Under the pieces are notes generated by a model that saw only the letters and a list, made by a program, of their open reading frames with translations, was not told where the DNA came from and made no database searches. From contig NZ_AZDB01000007.1 in NCBI RefSeq assembly GCF_001434585.1, positions 17,642 through 81,641 of the forward strand: DNA of 64,000 nucleotides, given 5' to 3'. Below, in pieces: positions 46,981 through 56,042 of this stretch. The stretch is from Companilactobacillus crustorum JCM 15951 (GTDB lineage: Bacteria > Bacillota > Bacilli > Lactobacillales > Lactobacillaceae). The position numbers were made by a program, and so were the translations under genes. Each line of letters opens with the position of its first letter. Position 1 is the stretch's first letter.

Positions 46981-48984
46981 ATGAAAAAGATAAAAGCTAA
47001 TCTGAAATTCTTCCTTTCGAGAGTTGATCATTCAACTCAACTTACGGCGGTCTCTTTGATTGTTATGTTGATATCAATATTAATTGTTGGCTTGATTCAC
47101 GGCTCTATTGCCGGATATATTCAAGCTATATTGATAATTATTTCGTTGGTCTTATTTGTTTATTTATTCCTATTATTAGGGGAAAAAGCGGGTAAGTATA
47201 CTAACAATTTGCAATATCGAATTGATCGGGGAACAGACAACAGTTTTGTAGAGTATCCGTTAGGCATACTTTTATATGATTCTGATAAGCAGATTCAATG
47301 GGTAAATCCTTACTTTGTAGAAGAAACAGGATTTGATCCATCTAACAGCATGAATGTGAAGGACATTTCATCGGAGTTATCGAGTTTGATTGATGATGAA
47401 GAACATGCTGACAATAAAACGATTCAAATTGATGATAAATATTACTTAGTTCAAGTTCAGACTGAGTTAAAGGTTATCTATTTGATGAATATTACACATT
47501 ATTCTAAAATTGAAAAACGTTACGAGGATAATCGCTCAGTTATTGGCCAAGTTTATTTGGATAATTATGCTGAAATTACGCAGTCAATGAGTGATCGGGA
47601 CATTTCTAATTTGGATAATTACATTACTAATGAATTATCGAATTGGGCATCTGAGCAACAGATGTTCCTCAAACGAATTGATGACGACCATTTCTTTATC
47701 ATGGCTTACACAGGGCGAATCTTTGATATGGAAAAGAATGGTTTCAAAGTTTTGGATATTATTCGTGAATACACATCGCAACAAAATGTTCCCTTAACTT
47801 TAAGTATGGGATTTTCTTACGGAATCGATGATTTGCATAAATTAAACGATGAAGCACAAAAGAATCTTAACTTAGCTTTGGGACGTGGTGGTGATCAGGT
47901 TGTTGTTAAGGAAATTGGTGAAAAAGCTCGTTTCTATGGTGGCAATACTGATCCGATGGAAAAGAGAACTCGTGTCCGGGCTAGAATGATTAGCGAGGCT
48001 TTACAAGAACTATTGAAAGATAGTGATCAAGTAATTGTTATGGGACATTCGCATCCAGATATGGATGTTTTAGGATCATCCCTTGGTATCAGACGTATTG
48101 CAATGATGAATAACACACCATGTAAAATTGTGATTAATCCTAATACTTTGCATTCAGATGTCAGTCGACTTTTAGGCATGATCAATGAAGATCCTGAGAT
48201 TAAAAAGGATATCGTCACGCCAGATGAGTCTATAGCAATCAAGACACCTAAGACATTGATTGTCATGGTTGACCATTCTAAACAAAGTATTTCGATAAAT
48301 CCGGATTTATTTAAGGGCGATAACAATAAAGTAGTTGTGATTGATCACCATAGACGTGGTGAAGAGTTCCCAGAAAATCCAATGTTGATTTACATTGAAC
48401 CATACGCATCGTCTGCTAGTGAATTGATTACAGAAATGTTAGAATATCAGCCTAAGAACAAAAAGGCTATCGAAAAGATTGAAGCAACAGCTTTGTTGGC
48501 TGGTATTACTGTTGATACGAAGTCATTCTCACTCAGAACTGGTACTAGAACTTTTGATGCTGCAAGTTATCTACGTTCAGTTGGTGCTGACGAAACAGTT
48601 ATTCAAAACGTTTTGAAAGAGAACATTGATTCCTTTATTCAAAAGAGTCATTTGATTGAAACAATTACCATGGTTAATGGTAATATGGCTGTATGTTTTG
48701 GCGAAGAAGACAAGTCTTATGATCCAGTGATCGTTGCTCAAGCAGCTGACACATTGTTATCATTAGATAATGTTGAGGCATCGTTTGTCATTAGTAAACG
48801 TCCTGACGGTCGAATTGGTATTTCGGCACGAAGTCTAGGTAATGTTAATGTACAGGTTATTATGGAAAAACTAGGCGGCGGCGGACATTTGTCTGATGCA
48901 GCAACTCAAATCGCTGATGCAACAGTTGATGAAGTCAAAGATCGTCTAGTTGATGTTTTAAATGATTCTGATAAGAAGAACTAA
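46981..48984 (+). CDS. gdpP: Cyclic-di-AMP phosphodiesterase GdpP
   Basis: A 667-residue membrane enzyme cleaving c-di-AMP to pApA. Two N-terminal transmembrane helices (about 20-60) are followed by a PAS-like domain (about 75-170) and a degenerate GGDEF domain (about 175-305; the active-site motif is lost, as in known GdpP). The DHH domain has MGHSHPDMDVLGSS (about 352) and IDHHRRG (about 452), and the DHHA1 end GGGGHLSDAATQI (about 632). It lies upstream of rplI and dnaB, the standard gdpP-rplI-dnaC order. c-di-AMP controls K+ and osmolyte uptake, so Kup here is a plausible downstream target. Confidence 0.96.
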   Translation: MKKIKANLKFFLSRVDHSTQLTAVSLIVMLISILIVGLIHGSIAGYIQAILIIISLVLFVYLFLLLGEKAGKYTNNLQYRIDRGTDNSFVEYPLGILLYDSDKQIQWVNPYFVEETGFDPSNSMNVKDISSELSSLIDDEEHADNKTIQIDDKYYLVQVQTELKVIYLMNITHYSKIEKRYEDNRSVIGQVYLDNYAEITQSMSDRDISNLDNYITNELSNWASEQQMFLKRIDDDHFFIMAYTGRIFDMEKNGFKVLDIIREYTSQQNVPLTLSMGFSYGIDDLHKLNDEAQKNLNLALGRGGDQVVVKEIGEKARFYGGNTDPMEKRTRVRARMISEALQELLKDSDQVIVMGHSHPDMDVLGSSLGIRRIAMMNNTPCKIVINPNTLHSDVSRLLGMINEDPEIKKDIVTPDESIAIKTPKTLIVMVDHSKQSISINPDLFKGDNNKVVVIDHHRRGEEFPENPMLIYIEPYASSASELITEMLEYQPKNKKAIEKIEATALLAGITVDTKSFSLRTGTRTFDAASYLRSVGADETVIQNVLKENIDSFIQKSHLIETITMVNGNMAVCFGEEDKSYDPVIVAQAADTLLSLDNVEASFVISKRPDGRIGISARSLGNVNVQVIMEKLGGGGHLSDAATQIADATVDEVKDRLVDVLNDSDKKN

Positions 48985-49002
48985 GAGAGGGGTATTTATA
49001 TT

Positions 49003-49458
49003 ATGAAAGTTATTTTCCTAGAAGATGTTAGAGGAAAAGGAAAAAAAGGCGAATTAAAGAATGTCGCTGACGGATATGCTCAAAATTTCCTTATTAAGAA
49101 TAAAAAGGCTATTGAGGCAACTACTGCTAACGTAGCTAAATTAAAGGCTGAACAAAATCGCGAAGCCAAAGACTATGAGGCTGAAAAAGTTGAAGCAAAA
49201 GTTTTGAAAACTAAAATTGAGAATGACAAGACAGTTGTTGAAGTTTTAGCTAAAGCTGGTACCGATGGTCGTCTTTTTGGTTCAGTAACAACTAAGAAGA
49301 TCGCTGATGAATTAAACAAGCAATATAATATTAAAGTTGATAAACACAAGATGGTTCTATCTGATGGTGTTAAGTCTCTCGGATACATTAATGTACCCGT
49401 AAAGTTGTTTGAAGGTGTAGAGGCAACTATCAGAGTCCATGTTGCTGAAAAGAAGTAG
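49003..49458 (+). CDS. rplI: 50S ribosomal protein L9
   Basis: A 151-residue L9 with the typical N-terminal domain [30 protein letters not shown] (conserved stretch in residues 1-30), a long central helix, and the C-terminal domain containing [17 protein letters not shown]. An AGAGAGGGG site precedes it by the usual distance. It sits between gdpP and dnaB. Confidence 0.98.
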   Translation: MKVIFLEDVRGKGKKGELKNVADGYAQNFLIKNKKAIEATTANVAKLKAEQNREAKDYEAEKVEAKVLKTKIENDKTVVEVLAKAGTDGRLFGSVTTKKIADELNKQYNIKVDKHKMVLSDGVKSLGYINVPVKLFEGVEATIRVHVAEKK

Positions 49459-49465
49459 GATATAA

Positions 49466-50845
49466 ATGAATAATGATATAACTTCAAGAATACCGCCCAA
49501 TGATAAGGATGCTGAGCAAGCCGTATTAGGAGCGGTTTTTCTAAGTCAAGATGCTTTGATTGAAGCAATGGAATATGTGGAGGCAGATGATTTTTATCAA
49601 CATGCTAACCAACTAGTATTCCAGGCTATGATGAATTTAAATGATGAAGAGGAACCAGTTGATGTTGTTACCGTTCAAAATGAACTGGATCGTCTGAATC
49701 AAATAGAAGATATCGGTGGCGTGAGCTATTTAGCAGAGTTAGCTAGTGCCGTTCCAACTGCTGCTAATACAGTTTACTATGCCAAAATTGTCAAAAATAA
49801 ATCAACTTTGAGACGTCTGATCAATGCCGCCACCGGAATTGTTCAACGGAGTTTTGAAGAAGATGACGATGTCGACAGCATTATTGATTTATCTGAAAAA
49901 GAGATCATGGATGTCTCTGAAAATCGGAATCATAAAGGATTTCGAAGAATCTCTGATGTTGTTAAATCTTCTTTTGAAGAGATTGATAAACTTTATGATC
50001 AAGATAGCGATGTTACTGGACTTTCAACTGGATACAAAGATCTTGATGATATGACGACTGGTTTGCACAAAGATGAATTAATTATATTAGCCGCTCGTCC
50101 GGGTGTTGGTAAAACAGCTTTTGCTTTAAATTTGGCTCAAAATGCTGCTACCAAGTCGAATGCTACAGTTGCCATATTCTCGCTAGAAATGGGTGCTGAG
50201 TCATTAGTTAACCGTATGCTATGTTCTGAAGGTAGTATTGATGCTAATGCTCTGAGAACCGGAAAATTGGACGAGAATCAATGGAATAGTTTGGTTGTAG
50301 CTATGGGAAGCCTATCACGCACCAATGTATATATTGACGATACTCCTGGTATCAAAATGGCTGAAATTCGTTCTAAGTGTCGGCGTCTTTTGAAAGAAAG
50401 TGGCCAGTTAGATCTAGTAATTATCGATTATCTTCAATTGATTGAAGGTACTGGTCAGGAAAATAGACAACAGGAAGTTTCTGTTATCTCACGTAATTTG
50501 AAAAAATTAGCAAAAGAACTTCATGTACCAATAATTGCGCTATCACAGCTTTCCCGTGGTGTTGAAGCTCGTCAGGACAAACGACCAATGTTGTCAGATA
50601 TCCGTGAATCTGGTTCAATTGAACAGGATGCCGATATCGTTGCTTTCCTTTATCGTGATGATTATTATCGTGATGAAGATGGCGATGGTGACAATAATGA
50701 GCAAGAAGATCCTGAGGATCAAGATGTAGGTGAAGTTGAAGTAATTATCAGTAAGAACCGTTCAGGTCCTCGTGGAACGGCTAAGTTATTGTTCGTGAAA
50801 TCTTATAATAAGTTTTCATCGATCGCAACAATTCCAGAAAATTAA
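49466..50845 (+). CDS. dnaB: Replicative DNA helicase (DnaB family, dnaC in Bacillus)
   Basis: The 459-residue hexameric 5'-3' helicase of the replication fork. The N-terminal DnaB domain starts with IPPNDKDAEQAVLGAVFL; the RecA-like core has Walker A AARPGVGKTAFALN (about 210), SLEMGAESLVNRML, Walker B LVIIDYLQLI and the QLSRGVEARQDKRPMLSDIRESG block (about 350-375). The C-terminal region has an acidic insert DEDGDGDNNEQEDPEDQD near residue 400. No intein is present. It starts 8 bases after rplI. Confidence 0.97.
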   Translation: MNNDITSRIPPNDKDAEQAVLGAVFLSQDALIEAMEYVEADDFYQHANQLVFQAMMNLNDEEEPVDVVTVQNELDRLNQIEDIGGVSYLAELASAVPTAANTVYYAKIVKNKSTLRRLINAATGIVQRSFEEDDDVDSIIDLSEKEIMDVSENRNHKGFRRISDVVKSSFEEIDKLYDQDSDVTGLSTGYKDLDDMTTGLHKDELIILAARPGVGKTAFALNLAQNAATKSNATVAIFSLEMGAESLVNRMLCSEGSIDANALRTGKLDENQWNSLVVAMGSLSRTNVYIDDTPGIKMAEIRSKCRRLLKESGQLDLVIIDYLQLIEGTGQENRQQEVSVISRNLKKLAKELHVPIIALSQLSRGVEARQDKRPMLSDIRESGSIEQDADIVAFLYRDDYYRDEDGDGDNNEQEDPEDQDVGEVEVIISKNRSGPRGTAKLLFVKSYNKFSSIATIPEN

Positions 50846-50867
50846 ATAGTGTAGGTGTAGAAGAAAT

Positions 50868-52154
50868 ATGACAACAGTTGTTGTAGTAGGTACTCAATGG
50901 GGCGATGAAGGTAAAGGCAAGATTACCGATTATTTCAGTGGTGAAGCTAACATTATTGCACGTTACCAAGGTGGAGATAATGCTGGACATACTCTCAATA
51001 TCGATGATCATGTTTATAAATTGAGATCTGTACCCTCAGGTATTTTGTATTCAGATAAAACTAGTGTGATTGGTAATGGCGTTGTTTTAAACTTGGAATC
51101 TCTTCAAGAAGAATTAGGACGTTTGCATGATCAAGGCGTTGATACTTCTAGTTTGAAAATTTCCAACCGAGCACAGTTGATTCTCCCTTACCATATTGAA
51201 TTAGATAAACTCCAAGAAGCTGCCAAAGGTGATTCTAAGGTAGGAACTACTAATCGAGGAATTGGACCTGCTTATACTGACAAAGCTTCTCGTGTCGGTA
51301 TTAGAATGGCTGATATTCTTGATAAAGAATTGTTTAAGGAGCTTTTAACCGAGAATCTTAAACAGAAGAATGAATTATTTACTAAGATTTACGGTGCTGA
51401 CCCAATGAATTTTGATGATATTTTTGAAAAGTATTATCAAATTGGTCAAGATTTAAAAGACCGTGTCATTGATACATCTGCCTATTTGAATAAAGAATTG
51501 AAGAATGGTAAAAATGTTTTATTTGAAGGCGCACAAGGAATCATGCTTGATATTGATCATGGTACTTATCCTTATGTAACTTCATCAAACCCTGCTGGTG
51601 GTGTTACTACTGGTGCTGGTGTTGGTGCACCATTGATCGACAATGTAATTGGTGTTGTTAAGGCGTATACATCACGCGTTGGTGCAGGTCCATTTCCAAC
51701 TGAGCAATTGAATGAAACCGGCGATTTCTTACGTGAAGCAGGCCATGAATATGGTACAGTTACACATCGTCCTCGCCGTATTGGTTGGTTAGATCTTGTT
51801 GTTTTACAACATTCATGTAATGTTGCTGGAGTAACTCACTTGTCATTGAACTGTCTAGATGTTTTGACAGGTCTAAAAGAAATTAAGGTATGTACTGGCT
51901 ATGAATTGAACGGTAAAGTCATTGATGAATATCCAGCTAACTTGAATGTTTTAGCCAAATGCAAGCCAGTTTATAAATCATTTGCAGGTTGGGATGAAGA
52001 TATTACTCAATCTAAGAGCCTAGCAGATCTTCCTAAGCAAGCTACCGACTTTTTGAACTTTGTCAAAGATCAATTAGGCGTAGAGTACGCTACAGTATCT
52101 GTAGGACCAGATAGAGAACAAACAATTGAAGTTGATGATATCTGGAAAGACTAA
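50868..52154 (+). CDS. purA: Adenylosuccinate synthetase
   Basis: A 428-residue enzyme making adenylosuccinate from IMP, aspartate and GTP, the first committed step to AMP. The P-loop-like start [19 protein letters not shown] is at residues 3-21, followed by [29 protein letters not shown] around 125-142 and [13 protein letters not shown] around 265 are active-site blocks. It lies 22 bases after dnaB with only a weak site (AGGTG), and a terminator follows. With ade in this window it links adenine and hypoxanthine salvage to AMP. Confidence 0.98.
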   Translation: MTTVVVVGTQWGDEGKGKITDYFSGEANIIARYQGGDNAGHTLNIDDHVYKLRSVPSGILYSDKTSVIGNGVVLNLESLQEELGRLHDQGVDTSSLKISNRAQLILPYHIELDKLQEAAKGDSKVGTTNRGIGPAYTDKASRVGIRMADILDKELFKELLTENLKQKNELFTKIYGADPMNFDDIFEKYYQIGQDLKDRVIDTSAYLNKELKNGKNVLFEGAQGIMLDIDHGTYPYVTSSNPAGGVTTGAGVGAPLIDNVIGVVKAYTSRVGAGPFPTEQLNETGDFLREAGHEYGTVTHRPRRIGWLDLVVLQHSCNVAGVTHLSLNCLDVLTGLKEIKVCTGYELNGKVIDEYPANLNVLAKCKPVYKSFAGWDEDITQSKSLADLPKQATDFLNFVKDQLGVEYATVSVGPDREQTIEVDDIWKD

Positions 52155-52156
52155 AT

Positions 52157-52204
52157 ATCAGTACGATAACCATTTTTAGTGGTTGTTGTACTGATTTTTT
52201 TTAT
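52157..52204 (+). terminator. Terminator after purA
   Basis: atcagtacgataacca and tggttgttgtactgat with a seven-base loop and T8. Confidence 0.9.
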
Positions 52205-52218
52205 TTGAGAGTAAATAG

Positions 52219-52246
52219 TTGCTTGTTAAAAAGCTCCTGTTATAAT
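52219..52246 (+). promoter_or_regulatory. Promoter of the NmrA/Rrf2 operon
   Basis: TTGCTT (52219-52224), 16 bases, then TATAAT (52241-52246) preceded by TGT, giving an extended -10. Confidence 0.65.
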
Positions 52247-52293
52247 AAGAAACACAAGTTAATAATAAAGTAACATTAAAAGGGGCTAAAATT

Positions 52294-53157
52294 ATGACAA
52301 AATATGCAATTACAGGTGTAACAGGAACTTTTGGTGGGAATGCCATCAAAGAATTAGTAAAATTAGTTTCAACTAATGATATTGTGGCGTTAGCACGTAA
52401 TATCGAAAAGGCTAAAACAATGGTTCCTGAAGGTGTTGAGGTACGTTCTGGAGACTATGACAATGAAGCAGAACTTGAAAATTCTCTAAAAGGTATTGAC
52501 CGTCTTCTATTTGTATCGTCACAGCCAGGTGGAAGTGTTCCTAGATTGACACAGCATCAAAATGTTGTTAAAGCTGCTAAGGAAGCGGGAGTGAGCTATA
52601 TTGCTTATACTAGTTTCCCACATGCCAATAATTCAACAGCTCTTTTAGCTGCCGATCATAAAGCAACTGAACAAGCTATTAAAGATTCTGGTCTAAAGTA
52701 TTCGTTCTTAAGAAACAATTGGTATTTAGAAAATGAAGCTGCTAGTTTAAAGGCCGCCGATAATGGCGATGCTTTTGTGTATTCAGCAGGCGATGGCCGT
52801 GTTGGCTGGGCTTTGGAAGCTGAGTATTCAGAAGCCGCAGTAAAGGTTTTGGTAAATGAAAATGCTAAGGATATTTATGAATTTTCAGGAGCAAGTCGGA
52901 CTTATAGAGATTTAGCTGATGCAATTTCTGGAGATTTTGAAGTTAAGTCTCTCAGTGATGATGAATATACCAAAGTATTGAAAGATAGCGGCATGGATGA
53001 TGGTACTATTGGTGTTGTCATTGCTATTCAAGATAGTATTAGCAATGGTCAATTGGACGAAAAAACTACGGATTTAACTGATGTTTTGGGACATGAATTA
53101 GTACCAATTTCTGAAGCTATTGAAAAAGTAGTTGCACCTAAGTCTCTAACCAAGTAA
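52294..53157 (+). CDS. NmrA-like NAD(P)-binding oxidoreductase
   Basis: A 287-residue atypical short-chain dehydrogenase of the NmrA/QorB group. The Rossmann motif TGVTGTFGGNAIKEL is at residues about 7-21; YTSFPHANNS near 110 and LRNNWYLENEA near 148 fit the quinone-oxidoreductase-2 (YtfG/QorB) type, which reduces quinones with NADPH. There is no catalytic YxxxK, as expected for this group. It is followed after 35 bases by an Rrf2-family regulator on the same strand, the usual pairing for redox-stress reductases. Confidence 0.85.
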   Translation: MTKYAITGVTGTFGGNAIKELVKLVSTNDIVALARNIEKAKTMVPEGVEVRSGDYDNEAELENSLKGIDRLLFVSSQPGGSVPRLTQHQNVVKAAKEAGVSYIAYTSFPHANNSTALLAADHKATEQAIKDSGLKYSFLRNNWYLENEAASLKAADNGDAFVYSAGDGRVGWALEAEYSEAAVKVLVNENAKDIYEFSGASRTYRDLADAISGDFEVKSLSDDEYTKVLKDSGMDDGTIGVVIAIQDSISNGQLDEKTTDLTDVLGHELVPISEAIEKVVAPKSLTK

Positions 53158-53192
53158 GGTAGATTCTATGATATTACTGGGAGGTACAATCA

Positions 53193-53624
53193 ATGAAGTA
53201 TTCAAATAAATTAAGTGATGGCGTACATATTCTTGCCTATGTCGAGATATATAGTGATGGCGATTTATCAAGTGCGGCTATTGCCAATAGTATTGAATCA
53301 AATCCCAGTTTGATTCGACGAATGATGTCACGTTTGAAAAAAGCCGGTTTATTAAGCAGTCAGCCTGGAGTAGTAGCTCCTAAATTAGGTCGACCTGCTG
53401 ATCAAATTAGTTTATTGGATATTTATCGAGCTTTAGAGGACAATCCTAATTTGCTTCATGTAGATGAAAAAACTAATCTACAATGTATTGTTGGTGGAAA
53501 TATCCAAGAAACTTTGACTGATATCTACCAAAAGATTCAAACTGATGCTGAAAAAAGCATGTCACAAGTTACCTTACAGTCAATCATTGATGACATTTTG
53601 GTAAGAGAAGGACAAAAGAAATAA
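53193..53624 (+). CDS. Rrf2-family transcriptional regulator (YwnA-like)
   Basis: A 143-residue winged-helix regulator: HILAYVEIYSDGDLSSAAIANSIESNPSLIRRMMSRLKKAGLL is the HTH (residues about 11-55), and APKLGRPADQISLLDIYRAL is the Rrf2 wing region. Only one Cys is present (LQCIVGG, about residue 98), so it does not have the three-Cys iron-sulfur cluster of IscR or NsrR and resembles YwnA/CymR-like members. It probably controls the reductase gene directly upstream. A GGGAGG site precedes the ATG. Confidence 0.9.
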   Translation: MKYSNKLSDGVHILAYVEIYSDGDLSSAAIANSIESNPSLIRRMMSRLKKAGLLSSQPGVVAPKLGRPADQISLLDIYRALEDNPNLLHVDEKTNLQCIVGGNIQETLTDIYQKIQTDAEKSMSQVTLQSIIDDILVREGQKK

Positions 53625-53669
53625 AAAGATTTCTGAAAATTTAATGTAAGTAGTTAATAGTAATCAAAC

Positions 53670-53712
53670 AAATAGCCCTAATGACTTTTTTTAGTCATTA
53701 GGGCTATTTGTG
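53670..53712. terminator. Bidirectional terminator
   Basis: aaatagccctaatgact and agtcattagggctattt form a 17-bp perfect stem around a T-rich loop, between the Rrf2 gene and the convergent gene that follows. Confidence 0.85.
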
Positions 53713-53730
53713 TACTGAATTTTCTGAAAA

Positions 53731-54660
53731 TTATTTATTTTGATCGTCTGTAGAAATAATCCCCTTTTGAAAATTAATGAAACGACCACTGTTGCGACTG
53801 AAAGTTAACGTATAATAGAAACTATCTTCCTTGCTTAACTGTTTTAAATATATCCTTGTGTAGCGGGGTACATCTGAAATTTGATAGCCAACAATACTAG
53901 AATTGCTGACACGAGAGTTTGAATTTCTGGCTAGGAAGAAAAGTCCCGAATTGCTTTTATCGGGATTCAACCCTAGATTGATAGAAATTTGATTGAAATT
54001 ACCTGGTTCATTAGCGTTAGTGGCTGTTAGATTAGAATTAATAATGGCTGTTTTTAAACGTTGGAGAAAAGCTTGAGCTTGATCTGTTCCAGATTTACCT
54101 AAAGCAATATTATCAAGAACATATTGTGGTGGATATTTGTTAGATTTAGAATTTAGATATTTAGCCGAAATTATTGAATCGCCTTTGTGGTATAAGCGAT
54201 ACCGATAGCTGACAATTGTTTTGGTATCATCATAACGGTTGCAACTGACAGTAATGTATTTACCGTGAAGATCCTTGCCGAAATTTAGGAGTGTCATTTT
54301 GAAAATATAGCGATGTGACTGTTTGTTAACCTTTTTTAATAAATCTTTTTCCTGTTGATTGGATAAAAATGATAATTCTTTGGTATTATCATAATCATCA
54401 TTGATTGTGCTGACAAGATTGATAGCTTGTTGCTTGGCCTTGGTCATATCGCCATTATTTAAACTGATGGCTTTAGGAGCAATATCTTCATCGATATTCT
54501 TGGGATTAACAATTAAGGAAAAAGGAATGGTCATTTGAGCGATACCATTGATGGTTCTATCCTTTATTTTCCCCAGATTGAGGGCATATGAAGTGACAAT
54601 CATTATTAAGAGGACAAAAATTATTATCCATTTAATATATTTTTTGTTTAATTTTTTCAA
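53731..54660 (-). CDS. Membrane-anchored extracytoplasmic protein, unknown function
   Basis: A 309-residue protein I do not recognise. After a basic N-terminus (KKLNKKYIKW) there is one hydrophobic segment (about residues 10-27), and the rest is hydrophilic and Asn/Ser/Lys-rich, so it is probably a cell-surface protein on an N-terminal anchor. No lipobox, LPXTG or catalytic motif is seen. The open frame reaches GTG 54669, but the AGGGTGG site includes that codon; TTG 54660, six bases after it, is the better start. It is divergent from the nonsense-interrupted gene at 54735 and shares its 75-base promoter region. Confidence 0.7.
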   Translation of the reverse strand: MKKLNKKYIKWIIIFVLLIMIVTSYALNLGKIKDRTINGIAQMTIPFSLIVNPKNIDEDIAPKAISLNNGDMTKAKQQAINLVSTINDDYDNTKELSFLSNQQEKDLLKKVNKQSHRYIFKMTLLNFGKDLHGKYITVSCNRYDDTKTIVSYRYRLYHKGDSIISAKYLNSKSNKYPPQYVLDNIALGKSGTDQAQAFLQRLKTAIINSNLTATNANEPGNFNQISINLGLNPDKSNSGLFFLARNSNSRVSNSSIVGYQISDVPRYTRIYLKQLSKEDSFYYTLTFSRNSGRFINFQKGIISTDDQNK

Positions 54661-54734
54661 AATTTCCACCCTTTATTTACATGATAATTTACTATATATA
54701 ATATACAAGATGAACTAGAATTTTGGGGAAAATA

Positions 54735-56033
54735 ATGAAAGATAAGAAAGATTTAAAGAGTAAGACTAAATCAGAACATTATTTACTATTAGGTGCCGGC
54801 GTTGTTGGTGTTATTACAGCCATCATCTTTTTTATTATGTTTTCGCTAGGAATCGTCAATGCGGTCGTAACTTCCAAAATCTCTAGTCAGTATCAGGATA
54901 AGGAATTGGAAGTTTTAAAAACTAATTTGGATTATAATTCTTTGAATTTTATTGGCAAGCTAATCAAGGTTAGCGATGGACATATTGTTACTGCTAGCAA
55001 TGTAAAAAAATATCAGCAACTGGAAGATTATGTTCAAGCTCGTAAAAATCGTACTAAAGAGGTAGCTGATCTTTATGATGGTAAAAATAATTATCGTGAT
55101 GATGTTAACAGCGATAAGATCAATGATTTAGATAAAACCCTCTTAAAGGAAAAGAACCAGGATATTTATCAAAAACAACGCAATCAGTTAGATACAATTT
55201 AAATTTGGTATGAACAAACGCAAGACGCTGATAAGTATTTAAGTAAGACATGGAATAAATATCTTGCCGACAATAGTAGTCTTAGTTTCAAAAAGATTTC
55301 AATGGTAAATACATATTATAAATTAATAAAAAATAAGACGGTGAAAAAGCGTTGGACCGAAGCTGTTACGAAAATGGATGATTACTTCTCCAATCATCAA
55401 GGCGAAAGTTCACGAGTAGCAGCAGTTAAAGCTGAGTTGGAAGCCTTGAAAAACTCACCTTTAACTGAAAAGTATACTCCCGCCAACGTAGATATTGTTT
55501 CAAGTCTCAACTCTTCTAGCGGGGCATCAGATGCTTTGAGCCAAGCCGGAATTACAAGCAAGAACGTGCTTTATTATAATTCAAGCAAGAATACTTTGGC
55601 CTTGATGACTAGAGTTAGTGGCAAATATGTTGCTGAGAATGGTTCAATTAATGTCATCAGTTCACAAGTTAGTTCAGGGAAATATACAATTAAGAAATTA
55701 GTTGATGCTGGTAGTTCGGATGCAATTATTACTGATAGCAGCAACAGTAATTTTGGACAATACGTTTCAAATGCAACTGATAGTACTTTGAGTTCGTTGA
55801 ACGTTACTTCTCCGGAAAATAGTACGTCTGACTTTAATTCAGCAACACCAGTTTTCTGGTTTAAAAACAATTCTGCTTTAACCAGTTCAATTTATTTCAG
55901 TGATAGTTCGTCAACTATTGGCTTTATCTATGCTGGAGGATCAAGTTATAACAATGGTATGCAAATTAGTTCATCAGACTTGTCTAATTTGATGTCACAA
56001 ATCTCTTCTGGAATAACATTCTATGTTAATTAG
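54735..56033 (+). pseudogene. Membrane-anchored surface protein gene interrupted by an in-frame TAA
   Basis: Two open frames in the same phase, separated by one stop codon. The first (54735-55202) has a basic start, one transmembrane segment (about residues 17-43) and a charged region; it ends LDTI-TAA (55200-55202). Reading on without changing phase gives IWYEQTQDADKYLSKTWNKY and 30 more open codons up to ATG 55302, then the second frame of 243 residues (SSSGASDAL, VFWFKNNSALT, C-terminal SSGITFYVN). The whole would be a protein of about 431 residues plus the stop. No ribosome site is visible at 55302. I do not recognise the family. ATG 54735 follows TTTGGGG. It may be a recent nonsense mutation; its 3' end is 9 bases from the PBP1A gene. 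Confidence 0.75.
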
Positions 56034-56042
56034 GGGCTAATT

